The notes beneath the pieces are model-generated. The model did no database searches and had not been told where the DNA came from. It saw nothing but the letters and a program-made list of their open reading frames with translations. The translations under genes were made by a program, and so were the position numbers. Below, piece after piece: positions 15,102 through 25,685 of a stretch of DNA of 64,000 nt; the first letter of the stretch is position 1, and every line of letters starts with the position of its first letter. The stretch spans positions 10,865,001 to 10,929,000 of the forward strand of contig NC_132972.1 of the NCBI RefSeq assembly GCF_047496725.1, written 5' to 3'. The stretch is from Anoplolepis gracilipes. Lineage: Eukaryota > Arthropoda > Insecta > Hymenoptera > Formicidae.

Positions 15102-15210
15102 GGTGTAAAGGATCGTCACGAGTCCTTTGCAAAAGCCGTCATAGCAAGAGTAATATTAGTAACAGCTGCAACGGCTGTTGGGCGGGATCGTGATGTCTTA
15201 ATAATCGGAA
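15102..15210 (+). CDS. Weak candidate internal exon, unknown product
   Basis: A stretch open in one frame is bounded on the left by a pyrimidine tract ending 'ctcttacag' and on the right by 'GGAA|GTAAGA', a good donor match. It would encode about 36 residues beginning GVKDRHESFAKAV and containing RVILVTAATAVGRDRDVLI. The frame stays open past the donor to a stop near 15250. I do not recognise the peptide, and no partner exon was found nearby, so this may be a chance frame in a GC-elevated patch (15000-15310). Confidence 0.15.
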
Positions 15211-15340
15211 GTAAGAGAGTGTCAGATCCGGGAGATGTAACTTCGTGGTAATTAGTCATCTTTGAGAAACCTACCGTCGTAGATGAAGACAATTCGACTC
15301 AACCCTCTGCTCTAATTAATAACGATATCTAGAAACGGCG

Positions 15341-15342
<2 letters not shown>

Positions 15343-15393
<51 letters not shown>
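15343..15393. repeat. (AT)n microsatellite
   Basis: Uninterrupted AT tract of about 51 bases, continued by imperfect 'acgtatat' units. Confidence 0.97.
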
Positions 15394-15394
<1 letters not shown>

Positions 15395-16341
15395 GTATAT
15401 TACGTATGTATATATAGAGTTTCGAATGTGCAGGTTGAATGGGATTGTAGTGTTACATACTTGCATTCGCTCACAGATTTCTGCGAATGACAAAATTTAA
15501 ATCAAGTTATAATCATATCAACTACCCATTCATCGATGTATATTATATTATTACGCATGTTTCCTCTTTCTAATTTCATGTTAAACCAACGAAGTCTGAG
15601 AAATATTTCATCTGAGAATTTTTACATAATATATGACATTTACTTTTGTCTCTTTCTAAAAGCTAATGAATAGTTTTAGAACTAGTACTTTATTGTAAAT
15701 TAAAATATGTATATTATACTATAAAAAAAGTCGTTTTATAATTATAAAAAATTTTAAATATTAAAACTCTTGACATATTTATCAAAGAGTTTAAAAAAAT
15801 TTATGAAAGATATTTTCGAATATCTTCTTGTTAGTTTTATCAAAGTATTATTTTTCTTTATATGCATATATAGCAAATTTTATCTGTTCTAGTTTACATA
15901 TTAGCTAATTGTAAGATTTAAGTGCTAAATCGTGTTTTACGTTAGCAATCATATGTAGCTCGCGGACGAATAAAAACTATATAAAGCCCAAAAATAATAT
16001 AAAAGGTTTTTTGTAGAGTATTTAAAAGCTTATAATTATTTATAATAGATTCTTCACAATTTTGTCAAGATATAGTAATAAAAAGTTTACTACGTATATT
16101 ACTTTCGGTTAGGTTACATTTAGTTTGCGGTTCTCTTTAAGTAAAATTTCCAATCTTCTTTACTATGTAATTTTTTTTAAACATTAAAGTAACTACAGTG
16201 TAAAAAAGTTGAAGTTCGTATGCCTGTTTATTAAGATAAAATTTAAAAAACTTATTCGTGCTAATTTAATTGCTTTAATATTAAACTAGTGAATAATCAA
16301 TACACACACAAAGAGAGAGAGCGCGTATAAATGAAAGCGAC
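15394..16341. other. AT-rich non-coding DNA
   Basis: No open frame, splice-site pair or repeat end that I can support. Confidence 0.5.
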
Positions 16342-16447
16342 CTATGTGCAATCCTGCATAGAGAATGACTTTCGCCAAGGCATCAGAGAGATTTAGATCA
16401 ACCGCAGCAGCTCGGTTCTCCTGAATTTCCCACACGTCCCTGAAGTG
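16342..16447 (-). CDS. Weak candidate exon on the minus strand, unknown product
   Basis: Read on the minus strand, a sequence ending 'aattcgcag' precedes a frame encoding about 35 residues starting HFRDVWEIQENRAAAVDL and followed by NLSDALAKVILYAGLH. The codon choice (many C/G third positions) looks more like coding sequence than the AT-rich flanks do. The downstream boundary 'CATAG|GTCGCT' is a poor donor, and no partner exon is visible. It could be an isolated exon of a minus-strand gene, a pseudogene fragment, or chance. Confidence 0.2.
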
Positions 16448-16499
16448 CTGCGAATTAATTTTTAAGAACAATACTACGCCATGTAGAAGTACATTGTAA

Positions 16500-18700
16500 C
16501 TGGAAGGAACGCTCTATCCTTCGAAAGTGTCTGCGACACTTATTCCTGATATGCTTCTAGAACTGCAACTTTTACTTATATATATAATCTTATGCGTTTT
16601 TAAGTGAATCTCAATAATTTAAAAAAATGATAATATACGCAAGAAAGGTAGATAACAATGATGCAAATTGGATATACAAATTTCTTCGTACCTGTTTTAC
16701 GTCTTTCAAGATTTGCGTCTTGTTTGTATATTCGCGTCTCTAATCTGACTGGTCTGTGTTAGGTCTGGCACACGTATTATAGACAGAGTACGTTAGGTGA
16801 AGTAGGAAGTGTAATGTGCGCACCCTGTGTTTCCTCTCGGTATTCCCTAAACTCGGGAAGCCCTCTCTGTGAGCCCTCTCACCTCTTATCCAGATTCCTT
16901 CTCTTTCTCTCTCCCTCTCTCTCTTTCTCTGTCTCTTCTTTGGTGATCTCGCTGTTTCCCATCCCTAGGTTCACTAGAAAGCTCATGAATTTCCAACACA
17001 CCACCACCCTGCCCGCTTCGCGTCGCGTTAACTCGAGTACCACGTTTGTCTACGCAAACACTCGCATATTTACGCGAAGGGATACACATAATTAGATACG
17101 TAGCTGCGGGTCCAGACCGACGAGTTAGTTCGTACTGGTAAAACTCGTGCATCTCTATGTTCTGTGTTTGCTCTACATCGAGATGACCGAGCATCTGCGA
17201 AAGAATTTGTTTCCATCTTCGCGAGAATGTTGCGGAAATTTGTCGACGAGTAAAATAAAGAAAACTAAAGATATTGCGACTATATTGATCTTAATTTTTT
17301 TTAAAGGAAGAAAAAAAGCAAAGTATATAAACTTGTATGCAACAAATAAAAATTACAAAAATAAAAACTGTTATTTCAATTATATGTTTTAATTATATTT
17401 TTAATAATTACTATATATATATAATAATAAAATTATACTAATATACAGTAATACGCTATAGTAATACTTGCATTTATAATACGTTACAATTTAAATGAGG
17501 TATGTTTTAAAATATACATGATTTTGCACTTTAATATCGCATTAACATATTTACATTTAAACTCATTATAGAGACTGCAGCATGAATACATATATTTTGA
17601 TCAATATTTTAGATTATTAAACTAGTAAATAATGTGATATTTAATTAATATAAAAACACATCATTCACAAATTATAGAATAATTTGTGAATAATGTATAA
17701 TTTTATTTAATGCACAACTGTAATTTTATATAAATATCACAAGTGCATATATAACTACAGCATAATATGTTGTGAAGACTATATCAATATTTATGCAGTT
17801 TTACAATGCAATATATGTAAATGCTTTTGCATACCTTAATATATTTTATGAAAATAAAATATATACATAAAATTGGCATTTTATAAATGTATAAATAAAA
17901 AAATAATACTACATAATTTTTTACATTTTTGATTATAATATGTACAGTTATGTCGTTTATATAATTCTTAACAGTTTGAAGAAATAAACAAAAATATTTT
18001 TTTCATATTACTATTTATTACTAGTTAAATTTGATAATTATTTTAACAATATCTTATACAATATCTTAATTGTAATATATTTTTTAAAATAAATGAAAAT
18101 TAAATTATTATATAATTACTAAATAAATTACTACATAATATATAAATAAATAAATTAAAAATAAGTTATTTTCTGCAAAGTATATAATATATTATGTATT
18201 ATTGCTATTTATTAAAACTTCTATTACTTTGTTTGTTAATATAAGAAATTTGTTTTAATTCTGCTGATAGAAAAGTCTGGCGATGTTTATAATCTGCTAG
18301 ATGTCACAGTTTTTAATTCATCCGCGGTTCACCAATGATTTATTTATTTGTGATACGTATCCGTGACAGTTCGCAGCTGCAGCCGTGAAATACGAGTGCG
18401 GTCAGAGATTTAAATGAAAATTGACGATGATGGATCGCTGAGTTTCATTAAAAGAGAGAATATCTTTAAATTTCTTTATTGTATATTATTCTTTTTTTCT
18501 GTCATGTTTTTTGTTCAAAATTAAATTGTATTTAAAGTAACATTAATTTATAATACGGTAAGATAATATTCATTAACTTTCACTTTTGAATTGTTGTCTA
18601 GTGTTTTATCTTTATCTTAAATATAAAGAAAAACATAAATTAAACAAATTCTTTTATAATTTCTTATCTACATTTATGAATTTATAATGACTTTTCTCAG
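16500..18700. other. Non-coding DNA: one TC-rich GC-elevated island, then AT-rich spacer
   Basis: The island at about 16680-17250 includes a TC-rich low-complexity tract (16891-16940). This explains the 93-102 codon frames seen on both strands there. From 17270 to 18280 the sequence is nearly all A+T. A small mixed patch lies at 18290-18440. Confidence 0.45.
17663..17691. repeat. Perfect inverted repeat, 13 bp arms, 3 nt loop
   Basis: ATTCACAAATTAT is followed by the loop AGA and then ATAATTTGTGAAT. It would form a stable hairpin in single-stranded form. No transposon ends are visible around it. Confidence 0.9.
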
Positions 18701-19420
18701 AAACTTAAGAGAAAAGAAGTCCACTTTGCGTCACGAATATCAAAGAATTCAGCAGCTGTGTATATTCACGATATGCCATAAAGTTTCTACCAAGTATCCG
18801 GCATTTAACGATGAGTTTTCGCCGGTGTTCTCGTACTCGTAGTGGTTTGAGACCCGGCAGCATTGCCGGGATAAGGATATAAATTCGCACCCACCTCGCC
18901 GCATATATCGTCGCGTACTTTATGCTCACCCCCCCCCCCCCCCCCGACTACTATATCTTTGCGTCTGCCATGAGGGAGAAGGCATTCGTAAGGATCGTGA
19001 GAAAACGTAGAGAGCATTTCAATTGGTTACTTCGATGCGTTCGGTTCCGCTTTCGCAGACAAGAACATGCGTCTCTTCCTCCCGCTAAAATTTGCAATTC
19101 CCACGCGTGTAAGACCAAAACTGAGGCGCGTGCATGTTCATATTTCCACTTCTGCCAGACATCTTTCTTTGAATTCGACGCGAAGAAAAAAAGGCCACAT
19201 ATACTGTCGAGGAAGAATAACGTGACCGATAACGCCGCCACGATGGATTCTCGGAGGAGCAGTTTACGAACTTGTACATGTTGCGAGAAGTAAACTTGAA
19301 GAGGGCTTATCTTGGAGCCGGATAAGAGCAACGAATAAGAAAAGTAAAAGCGCAAACTTGACACGCGGATTTGACTTTGCTCCGCATGTGGTCTGCTCGT
19401 GTATAAGAAATTATTCAAAA
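18700..19420. other. GC-elevated island with overlapping open frames on both strands
   Basis: A 123-codon frame on the plus strand (18922-19293, ATG start, running through the C tract) overlaps a 155-codon frame on the minus strand (18951-19418), which lacks an ATG at its upstream end. Neither has a recognisable domain, and amino-acid composition looks like translated non-coding sequence. I regard the island as non-coding, possibly regulatory, but this is the longest open frame in the window. Confidence 0.35.
18929..18945 (+). repeat. C17 homopolymer
   Basis: Seventeen consecutive C residues in otherwise AT-rich DNA. The exact length may be affected by sequencing or assembly error. Confidence 0.9.
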
Positions 19421-20697
19421 TTTTTTACAAGAAATAACTTGTATATAACTACAATGAAAATCCTGAAACGATAAAAATTAGGCATATTTTATATAAAAAT
19501 ATATAATAGATGTTAACGTGCTTTCGATCATTTTACATCAACATGAAAAAGAGAAGGTTTTTAATTAGCGTCCGACTTCTTTGTTCTCACCGTGCTCGGA
19601 AGTATCGGCGATGCACAATTAATAAAAAAAGCAATAAAAATAACAACTTTATTTAACTGAATGTGAGTTTATTAGGCGCGCCTAAAGAAAATTGGCTTAC
19701 CGATACGAAGGTGATGTCGTTTTGCCATTAGAGCTTCGACATCAGCTCGTTTAACACAATGCTTTGCAACTCTTTTTCCAATTAAAAATCGCCTTTTTTA
19801 TCCTCCATATTACCACGTTGACATTTGCAAATAATAACGCAATATGAAATCCAAGAAGTTATACTGTATATGAATATTCGCGCAATTTCAAATATATTGT
19901 TTAGAAAACTATTAAGATAATTATTGATCATTCTGGAAATTACGATACTAAAGAATGAAATTATCCGGAATCTACTGACAATGAGATAATGAAATATATT
20001 TATGCGAGTTAGATTTTGTCTAGCGCCTTTCCAGATAAACTGTATGAGGAAAGTTGAACAAACCAGTTTTTATCTGATAAATTTCCACGTTTTCTTGATG
20101 GCTCGCGTTTACAATAGACTCTTGTCATCTGACTCGTCCCATGTTGTCGATTCAACTGTCTCTTTCCAGTATACTTTATTTTCGCACAAGAGGCTCAAGG
20201 TACTATATTTTTATTTTATTTTTTAGTATGTATTTTCTGCGGCTTGTTCGATCGTTTAGCCTGAAAATCAATAAGGCACGTAGCACAGGTACAAGATCGA
20301 TGCCTATATCAGAAAATAGAACAGTGAGTAGTTTGCTTCGATAACGTCCGATTGTTATGATTTTATTGTGAAGGGAATTGTCTTTCTCTATTTATTAAGT
20401 TAAGAATGTTCCAGAAGGCGACGAAGTGCTGTTCTATTTTTAGTTTTGACGGTTAAATTTGATCATTTTCTTAACAATAGACTTGATTTGCAACTATTTA
20501 TAAAAAAGAAAATATTGCATCTAATAATTTCGCTTTGACGGATAGAAAAGTTACGATAAATATTGAAACTACGAAATTTCCATTTAATGTGGAAATCACA
20601 AGGGTTTATAAAATTCTAAATAAAATTTAAAAAGTTATTCGAATTCTAATGACAATTGCTTAAAAAATATGGGGCTAATTATTTATCATTTTAACAG
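19421..20697. other. Mixed to AT-rich non-coding DNA
   Basis: No supported gene. Short frames around 20002-20344 are hydrophobic and unrecognised. Confidence 0.45.
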
Positions 20698-20745
20698 ATA
20701 AGAAGAGCTTTCAAGCATACTAGTAGTAAACATCAAGAACTCAAG
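20698..20745 (+). other. Possible 48-nt microexon upstream of the gene at 21305
   Basis: Bounded by 'ttttaacag' on the left and 'CTCAAG|GTGCGT' on the right, both plausible splice sites. It is open in one frame (IRRAFKHTSSKHQELK). It could be an untranslated leader exon of the downstream gene or a chance pair of signals. Confidence 0.15.
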
Positions 20746-21037
20746 GTGCGTCCTCGTGATTTTCCTTTCACCGATCATTCTCGATCATAGTCTTCGCTTC
20801 GTCGGAATAGAGCAAGAGGGGGTTTCTCCTTGAATCGAGAATTTCCTTTTGTATAGAGCCGTGAATCGTTTTAGTGCGCTACGAAAGCTCGGATAACGTG
20901 CGCTTTTCTGAGAAATTTTTCCTTCTTCATCACTGCCATCTCTTTGTCGCGTATTCCGTCGGTCTTTTCAATTGGATTTCAAGGTGGATCGAGTGCCGAT
21001 AATAGCGAAGGGAGGGTATTCGCTTATTTGTCTGCTC

Positions 21038-21141
21038 AGTCCGGCGTAACGAAATTGTTACACCGCGGCCCTCTCATCGTTAACGTAATTGTACCGTTTA
21101 CCAACCTGACGATGTGTTTAGTTGGTGATTCCATATGAAAG
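21038..21141 (+). promoter_or_regulatory. Possible transcription start and leader exon of the 21305 gene
   Basis: An arthropod-type initiator word, TCAGTC, has its A at 21038. About 100 bases downstream is a good donor 'ATGAAAG|GTGAGC' (exon end 21141). An acceptor-like 'catttgtaaaag' ends at 21267, which would remove a 126-nt intron just before the start codon. The surrounding 20740-21300 is GC-elevated, as expected of a promoter region. All of this is inference from signal spacing. Confidence 0.25.
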
Positions 21142-21304
21142 GTGAGCATTCAATCGTAGCCAGTGTGTATCGGTTGATCGGATGTGGTGGATCGTAGGCG
21201 ATTCGTTGATTTCGAGCATAGATCGATGATACGATCGAGATATTACGTCTCAACTCATTTGTAAAAGTGCGATAGAGAAAGACGCGAGGAAGGAAAAACG
21301 TACA

Positions 21305-21567
21305 ATGCAAGAAGGTGAAACGAATAAAATGGAAAGAAGAATGATTAAGAGGACACTAAAGTGCGCCGGACCAAAGGTTTGGTGTCCGCAAGAGGATTAC
21401 TACTTGCCTGAGGATGGTATTTCCATGTCTATCGCATCTGCCTTTCCAAATCCGACCAATGAAAAAAGCAAAATTGCAATTTATCACAGCACTAGAGTGA
21501 CGCGTAAAGATGGATCTTTTGTCCTGGAGCCCTTCAAAACAATCGTGATCGACGCGGAGTGTCACAG
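21305..21567 (+). CDS. Exon 1 of the unknown two-exon gene
   Basis: Encodes residues 1-87 plus two bases of codon 88. The donor is 'CACAG|GTAATT'; the frame would hit a stop immediately after it, which supports splicing here. The residues before the junction read TIVIDAECH. Confidence 0.65.
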
Positions 21568-23994
21568 GTAATTAATAATTTAATTATATTTTAATTAATA
21601 ATTCATAATTAAATGTATTTTAAATGTACATAGATAAGTAGATTACCTTTATCGATAAATATATAGAAAACAATCTCACCGAGGTTGGTCGCTACTTATG
21701 TTGTAAAGAGAAGTGTTCTGAGTAATTCCCCACAAAACTTAAGTGGGGGATAACATTGATTTAAAAGATATAACATATTAAAGTTTGACAATTTTAATAC
21801 TTTTCTTTATCTTTTTTATTCGTTGTGCGAGTTTGTATGACCTTCTAAGTGAAAAAAGATTTTGTTTACATTTTAAATAAAATTCATAGATGAAAAAATA
21901 TTAAAATAAGATAAATACATATATATATATATATTAAACGTATCAGTATATATGTATTATTGTTATTAAATGCAAAATTATAATCACATTACTCAGAATT
22001 TTAATTTAATAAGTTTTTACATGTAAAAGGTTTTACGTGAAATTACATAACTTTTTTTTATGTCACCACTCAAACCATAAAAGAACTGTTCATAAACAAG
22101 TGTTTAGTGCGCAGTGTTAACTGTCCATTAACAGTAATTACTTTATGGAATTTTTTAAAAGTTTCCATGCAATATAAATTAATAGTTATATATGTACATT
22201 TCATAATAATATAATTATAATAAATGTTTCACTGGATATCGAACTATATCGATTTATAATAAACACTTTACCCGATATCGAGACTAAATCGACAAGATAT
22301 AGACACGTTTTCCATTTGTCACAAATATGTTGTAATTTCCGATAGATTAATTGACAGGAGTGTATTTGAATTCACCATCGTTTCATGTCGCTTTATAGCA
22401 GGCCACCGATTAGCGGATTTGATCGACCGGAAATATTGAATAATTTAGTGCTAAGCTGTTATTCTGCTTGATCAACTGATTAACTAATCGTAAAAGCAAT
22501 ATGGTTCACAATATGCAGTTTATATGCATAAACTGAACTACTACATAATATAAAAAAATATATTTAAAAAAGTATACATATATTTACTGGATCCTTGACA
22601 TTTTTTATATTTTTAGTTTTCTCATAATGTATTATTTGTATGTGTATTCATAAATATTTTGTTTGTTTAAGCAGAAGATAAAGAATTATTAATTTAGAAT
22701 GATTTATATTTTTAATATGTTTAACAAGAACATTTATACATCTTAAAAATGTCACTATCTTTGTAATAATTTTCGGTTTGCAATAAAAATTCGTTCTTTA
22801 TCTATATAGATCTACAAACTGAGATTGTAATAATAATTAAAACAAAATAAAAAAAATCCACTGATAAACAAAAAAGAAATTAATACGTATTTTTGTGATT
22901 TAGATAACTGCAAAAGTTTATTTTCCTTTGAAAATAAAATATTATAATATGTAATTATAATATGTAATTTTAATCATTTTATACATGCTTTGCCATTTAA
23001 ATTTCAAATTTTTATGCATAAATCAACATGTTCATTATTTAAATAAGGAAATATAATTTATTCTTATAGTTTTAGTAAAAACAAGCTACTTTCTTCTATA
23101 TAAATATAACAAAAAAAATAAAATATAATATTAATATTAAAAATATTAGAAAAAAATTATTGATTCATATTTTTAATACATTTTCATTTTAGTTGTATAA
23201 AATCATTTATATGTTCTAAATTACTAAAAAAAATTTAATTTACAAATATTTGCGCAATATGAAATATTTGTAGAGATTGTAAATTAAAGCATTATAAATA
23301 AATATTATTAATTATATTAAAGAAAAAGTTATAGTGTTAAAAAAACAATATCCATACAAATACAAATAATCTCTATTTAAAATTTAAAAGCTGAAAATTT
23401 CTAAACAGTTATCGTTTTTCCATTAAATAAAAAATTGAAACAAATGTAACAATTAAAATGAAAGTCCAACCGATTCGTGTAAAATGAAAATATGGCGTGC
23501 GACTCTAATGAAACAGCATGCTTAAAAAGGAACACCTTCGGATAAAACGTGTCGGTACCCGGATCTCGTTCTGGACGTTGTTCATGTGCATTTTCGCGGA
23601 GAATTCCTCGCTCGGTATTCCTCAACGCATGCACGCGCGTGCCATTTGTTCGGATCAGTGTCTGCGCAGAGATGCAGCACGGATGCGAAGTCAAGAGGAG
23701 ACTGCAGTTACGAGCCGCAACTGCGACGACGGGGCTCATATATTCTTTCAGCGCGTGTGGTCCAGACGCGGCGGCGGTTGGGGGACGAGAGTCACGTCTG
23801 GTCCTCTCAAGAAATATATACCCTAGATCGTCCCGACATTTTTGATCGCCGAATCGAGTGTATATTCCAACCGAGTGATTTTGCTCACATATTTCGCCAA
23901 CAATACATGTAATGCTTTTTCAAGCGCGTTGTTCGCTTTTTGCTTGAACATAAATTGTCAAAAATTTTTAATTCGGATTTTTTTATATTAAACA

Positions 23995-24052
<58 letters not shown>

Positions 24053-24717
24053 CTTTAAATAATTATTTAATTATTTTACTTTGTAGAGAAATAATTTTTT
24101 GTTAAATCCAACTAGCTAAAATCCAATTTATTTATTCAGCATAGTTAAGACAGTTTTCTAACAGACCGTATATTGTTATATATTTACAATATATTTTTGC
24201 GTAATTAATGCAATACTTAAAGTCTTTCAAAATTCATTATTACAAAATATATATTGTCAACTATATATACATATATATTATAATTATTATATATTGATTA
24301 GGAGAAGCGAGATTTGTGAAATTTCTGTCAAAAAGATAATAAATTTAAATTGAAGTCAAGTTAACATATCAAAAAACGTCAAATCAGTAACGGTTTCTTT
24401 TGTGAAATATATAAACTTCCGTCTTTCGAACTTTGAAAAAGCATCGCAACGGCGATTCTTGGTGGCAAAGCTCTTTCCATTTGGACGAAAATAAATTGGA
24501 CGGTGAATTCGCTTTTCCGAAGTTCCCTACTCGCCACTACCCCTACGTAACAGCAAAAGGAGCAAAAGATATCATGTGGTTCTTACTTCAGAAGCTGGAC
24601 GAGCGAAAGAGGGTTTACATTGATCAGCAAATCCCATCGGTTTCGCTATTAAATATTTACCTTGAACAGGAAGCCCGGGTAAAACCGTTGCGCTCATGGC
24701 TTTGCGTCACGCTATAA
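21305..24717 (+). CDS. Two-exon gene, 169-residue protein of unknown function (spans intron)
   Basis: Joining 21305-21567 to 24471-24717 gives 510 nt, exactly 170 codons including the stop. The start ATG is the first after an in-frame stop at 21227 and has A at position -3. The protein is soluble-looking, with no signal peptide or membrane segment. Its N terminus is basic (MERRMIKRTLK). The middle holds WCPQEDYYLPEDG and FPNPTNEKSK. The C-terminal half has FPKFPTRHYPYVTAKGAKD and a helical stretch (MWFLLQKLDERKRVYID). I do not recognise the family. A canonical poly(A) signal lies about 95 nt after the stop. Codon use and base composition of both exons stand clearly above the flanks. Additional exons in the 2.9 kb intron cannot be excluded. 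Confidence 0.65.
22218..22296. repeat. Diverged tandem repeat, unit about 40 bp, two copies
   Basis: 'aataaatgtttcactggata' followed by tcgaactatatcga is echoed by 'aataaacactttacccgata' followed by tcgagactaaatcga. It lies inside the intron of the unknown two-exon gene. Confidence 0.6.
23998..24049. repeat. (TA)n microsatellite
   Basis: Uninterrupted TA tract of about 52 bases. Confidence 0.97.
24471..24717 (+). CDS. Exon 2 of the unknown two-exon gene (3' coding exon)
   Basis: The acceptor 'ggtggcaaag' supplies the single base needed to complete the codon split by exon 1, giving ...ECH-SSFHLDENKLDG. Another AG at 24440-24441 is out of phase with exon 1. The frame ends in TAA at 24715-24717. 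The polypyrimidine tract is modest, so the exact acceptor is the least certain part of the model. Confidence 0.6.
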
Positions 24718-24809
24718 ATGACTCTGTATGATCGTACTCAAAAAACGCAATTGGTTTCTCATATGATTAATGATTTATTTAACAATATTTTGCAAACCTT
24801 TTACTGTAT

Positions 24810-24815
24810 AATAAA
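24810..24815 (+). promoter_or_regulatory. Poly(A) signal AATAAA of the unknown two-exon gene
   Basis: AATAAA lies about 95 nt after the stop codon and is followed within 20 nt by a T/GT-rich stretch (tttttatgttttttgttc). This is the expected layout of a cleavage site and downstream element. Confidence 0.5.
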
Positions 24816-25647
24816 TTTTTATGTTTTTTGTTCTTAATTCATAATAATATTGTGTGCGAAAATTAAATAGTATATTGAATAAATTAAAATAGTAATCGTT
24901 TGAAAACGTAACTTAATCTCCATAAGCCAGTATTAATATTTTTATTAAAAATATTATTTATTGAATATTATAGATTATATATGTATATAATTTTTTATTA
25001 AGAAAATTAAGACATTAATTAATATTTCTATTATATTACAATTTAACATATTATTAAATTATACTAAAATATACAAAACTTAAAAGTGAGCTTGGTTGTG
25101 TAATCGACGATACATAAAATTGTATTAAATATTTTTTAAAAGTATTTTCAATTTTTGTCAACTATTTATGCATTTTTATAAGACACATTCTTCTTCTTAC
25201 GTTTGTTGCATATTAATATTAATGAATAAATAGACAATTATATACAATTATGTACGAATATTTAAATATATTACAAACAAAATTTATAATGGAAGATTAC
25301 TAGTGTACACATAAGATTACGCATAATAAAAAATAAATAAATTGCAGTAATTGTAGAGAAGTAAAAATTTGCGTTGCATATCAAATAATTTTAATTGAAG
25401 GAGGACATTCTAAAGAAGGTTAAAAAAATATTGAGATATTTTTCTTAACAAGATGAAGTATTTTTTAATAAAAATCTCTTATCAACATATCACGATTATA
25501 CATGTTTTGAAGACATTGTAGATAAAATTTGTTAAAAAATAATGTATATAGAAGCTATTTTATAGCGATTTTACATTGTGTATAGTGTTAAATTATTATC
25601 AGAGATTACTTTAGTCAGATATGTATTGACATATCAGTAGATATTTC

Positions 25648-25649
<2 letters not shown>

Positions 25650-25679
<30 letters not shown>
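25650..25679. repeat. (TA)n microsatellite
   Basis: Uninterrupted TA tract of about 30 bases. Confidence 0.95.

Positions 25680-25685
<6 letters not shown>

Larger units (their letters stand above)
21568..24470 (+). other. Intron of the unknown two-exon gene
   Basis: AT-rich for most of its length. It holds a tight hairpin (TCCCCAC ... GTGGGGGA) at about 21727-21750, the 40 bp tandem repeat at 22218, and a (TA)n tract near its 3' end. A GC-elevated patch at 23480-23910 has overlapping open frames in all three plus frames (98-108 codons). That patch could hide an extra exon or an intronic regulatory element. Confidence 0.5.

Noticed and set aside
16814..17194. Opposing open frames of 93 and 102 codons
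   Set aside because: Both are produced by a TC/GA-rich low-complexity tract; no family motif or splice context.
23401..23912. Four overlapping frames of 98-112 codons
   Set aside because: Open in several frames on both strands because of higher GC; none joins in phase to the exons at 21305 and 24471 with convincing splice sites.
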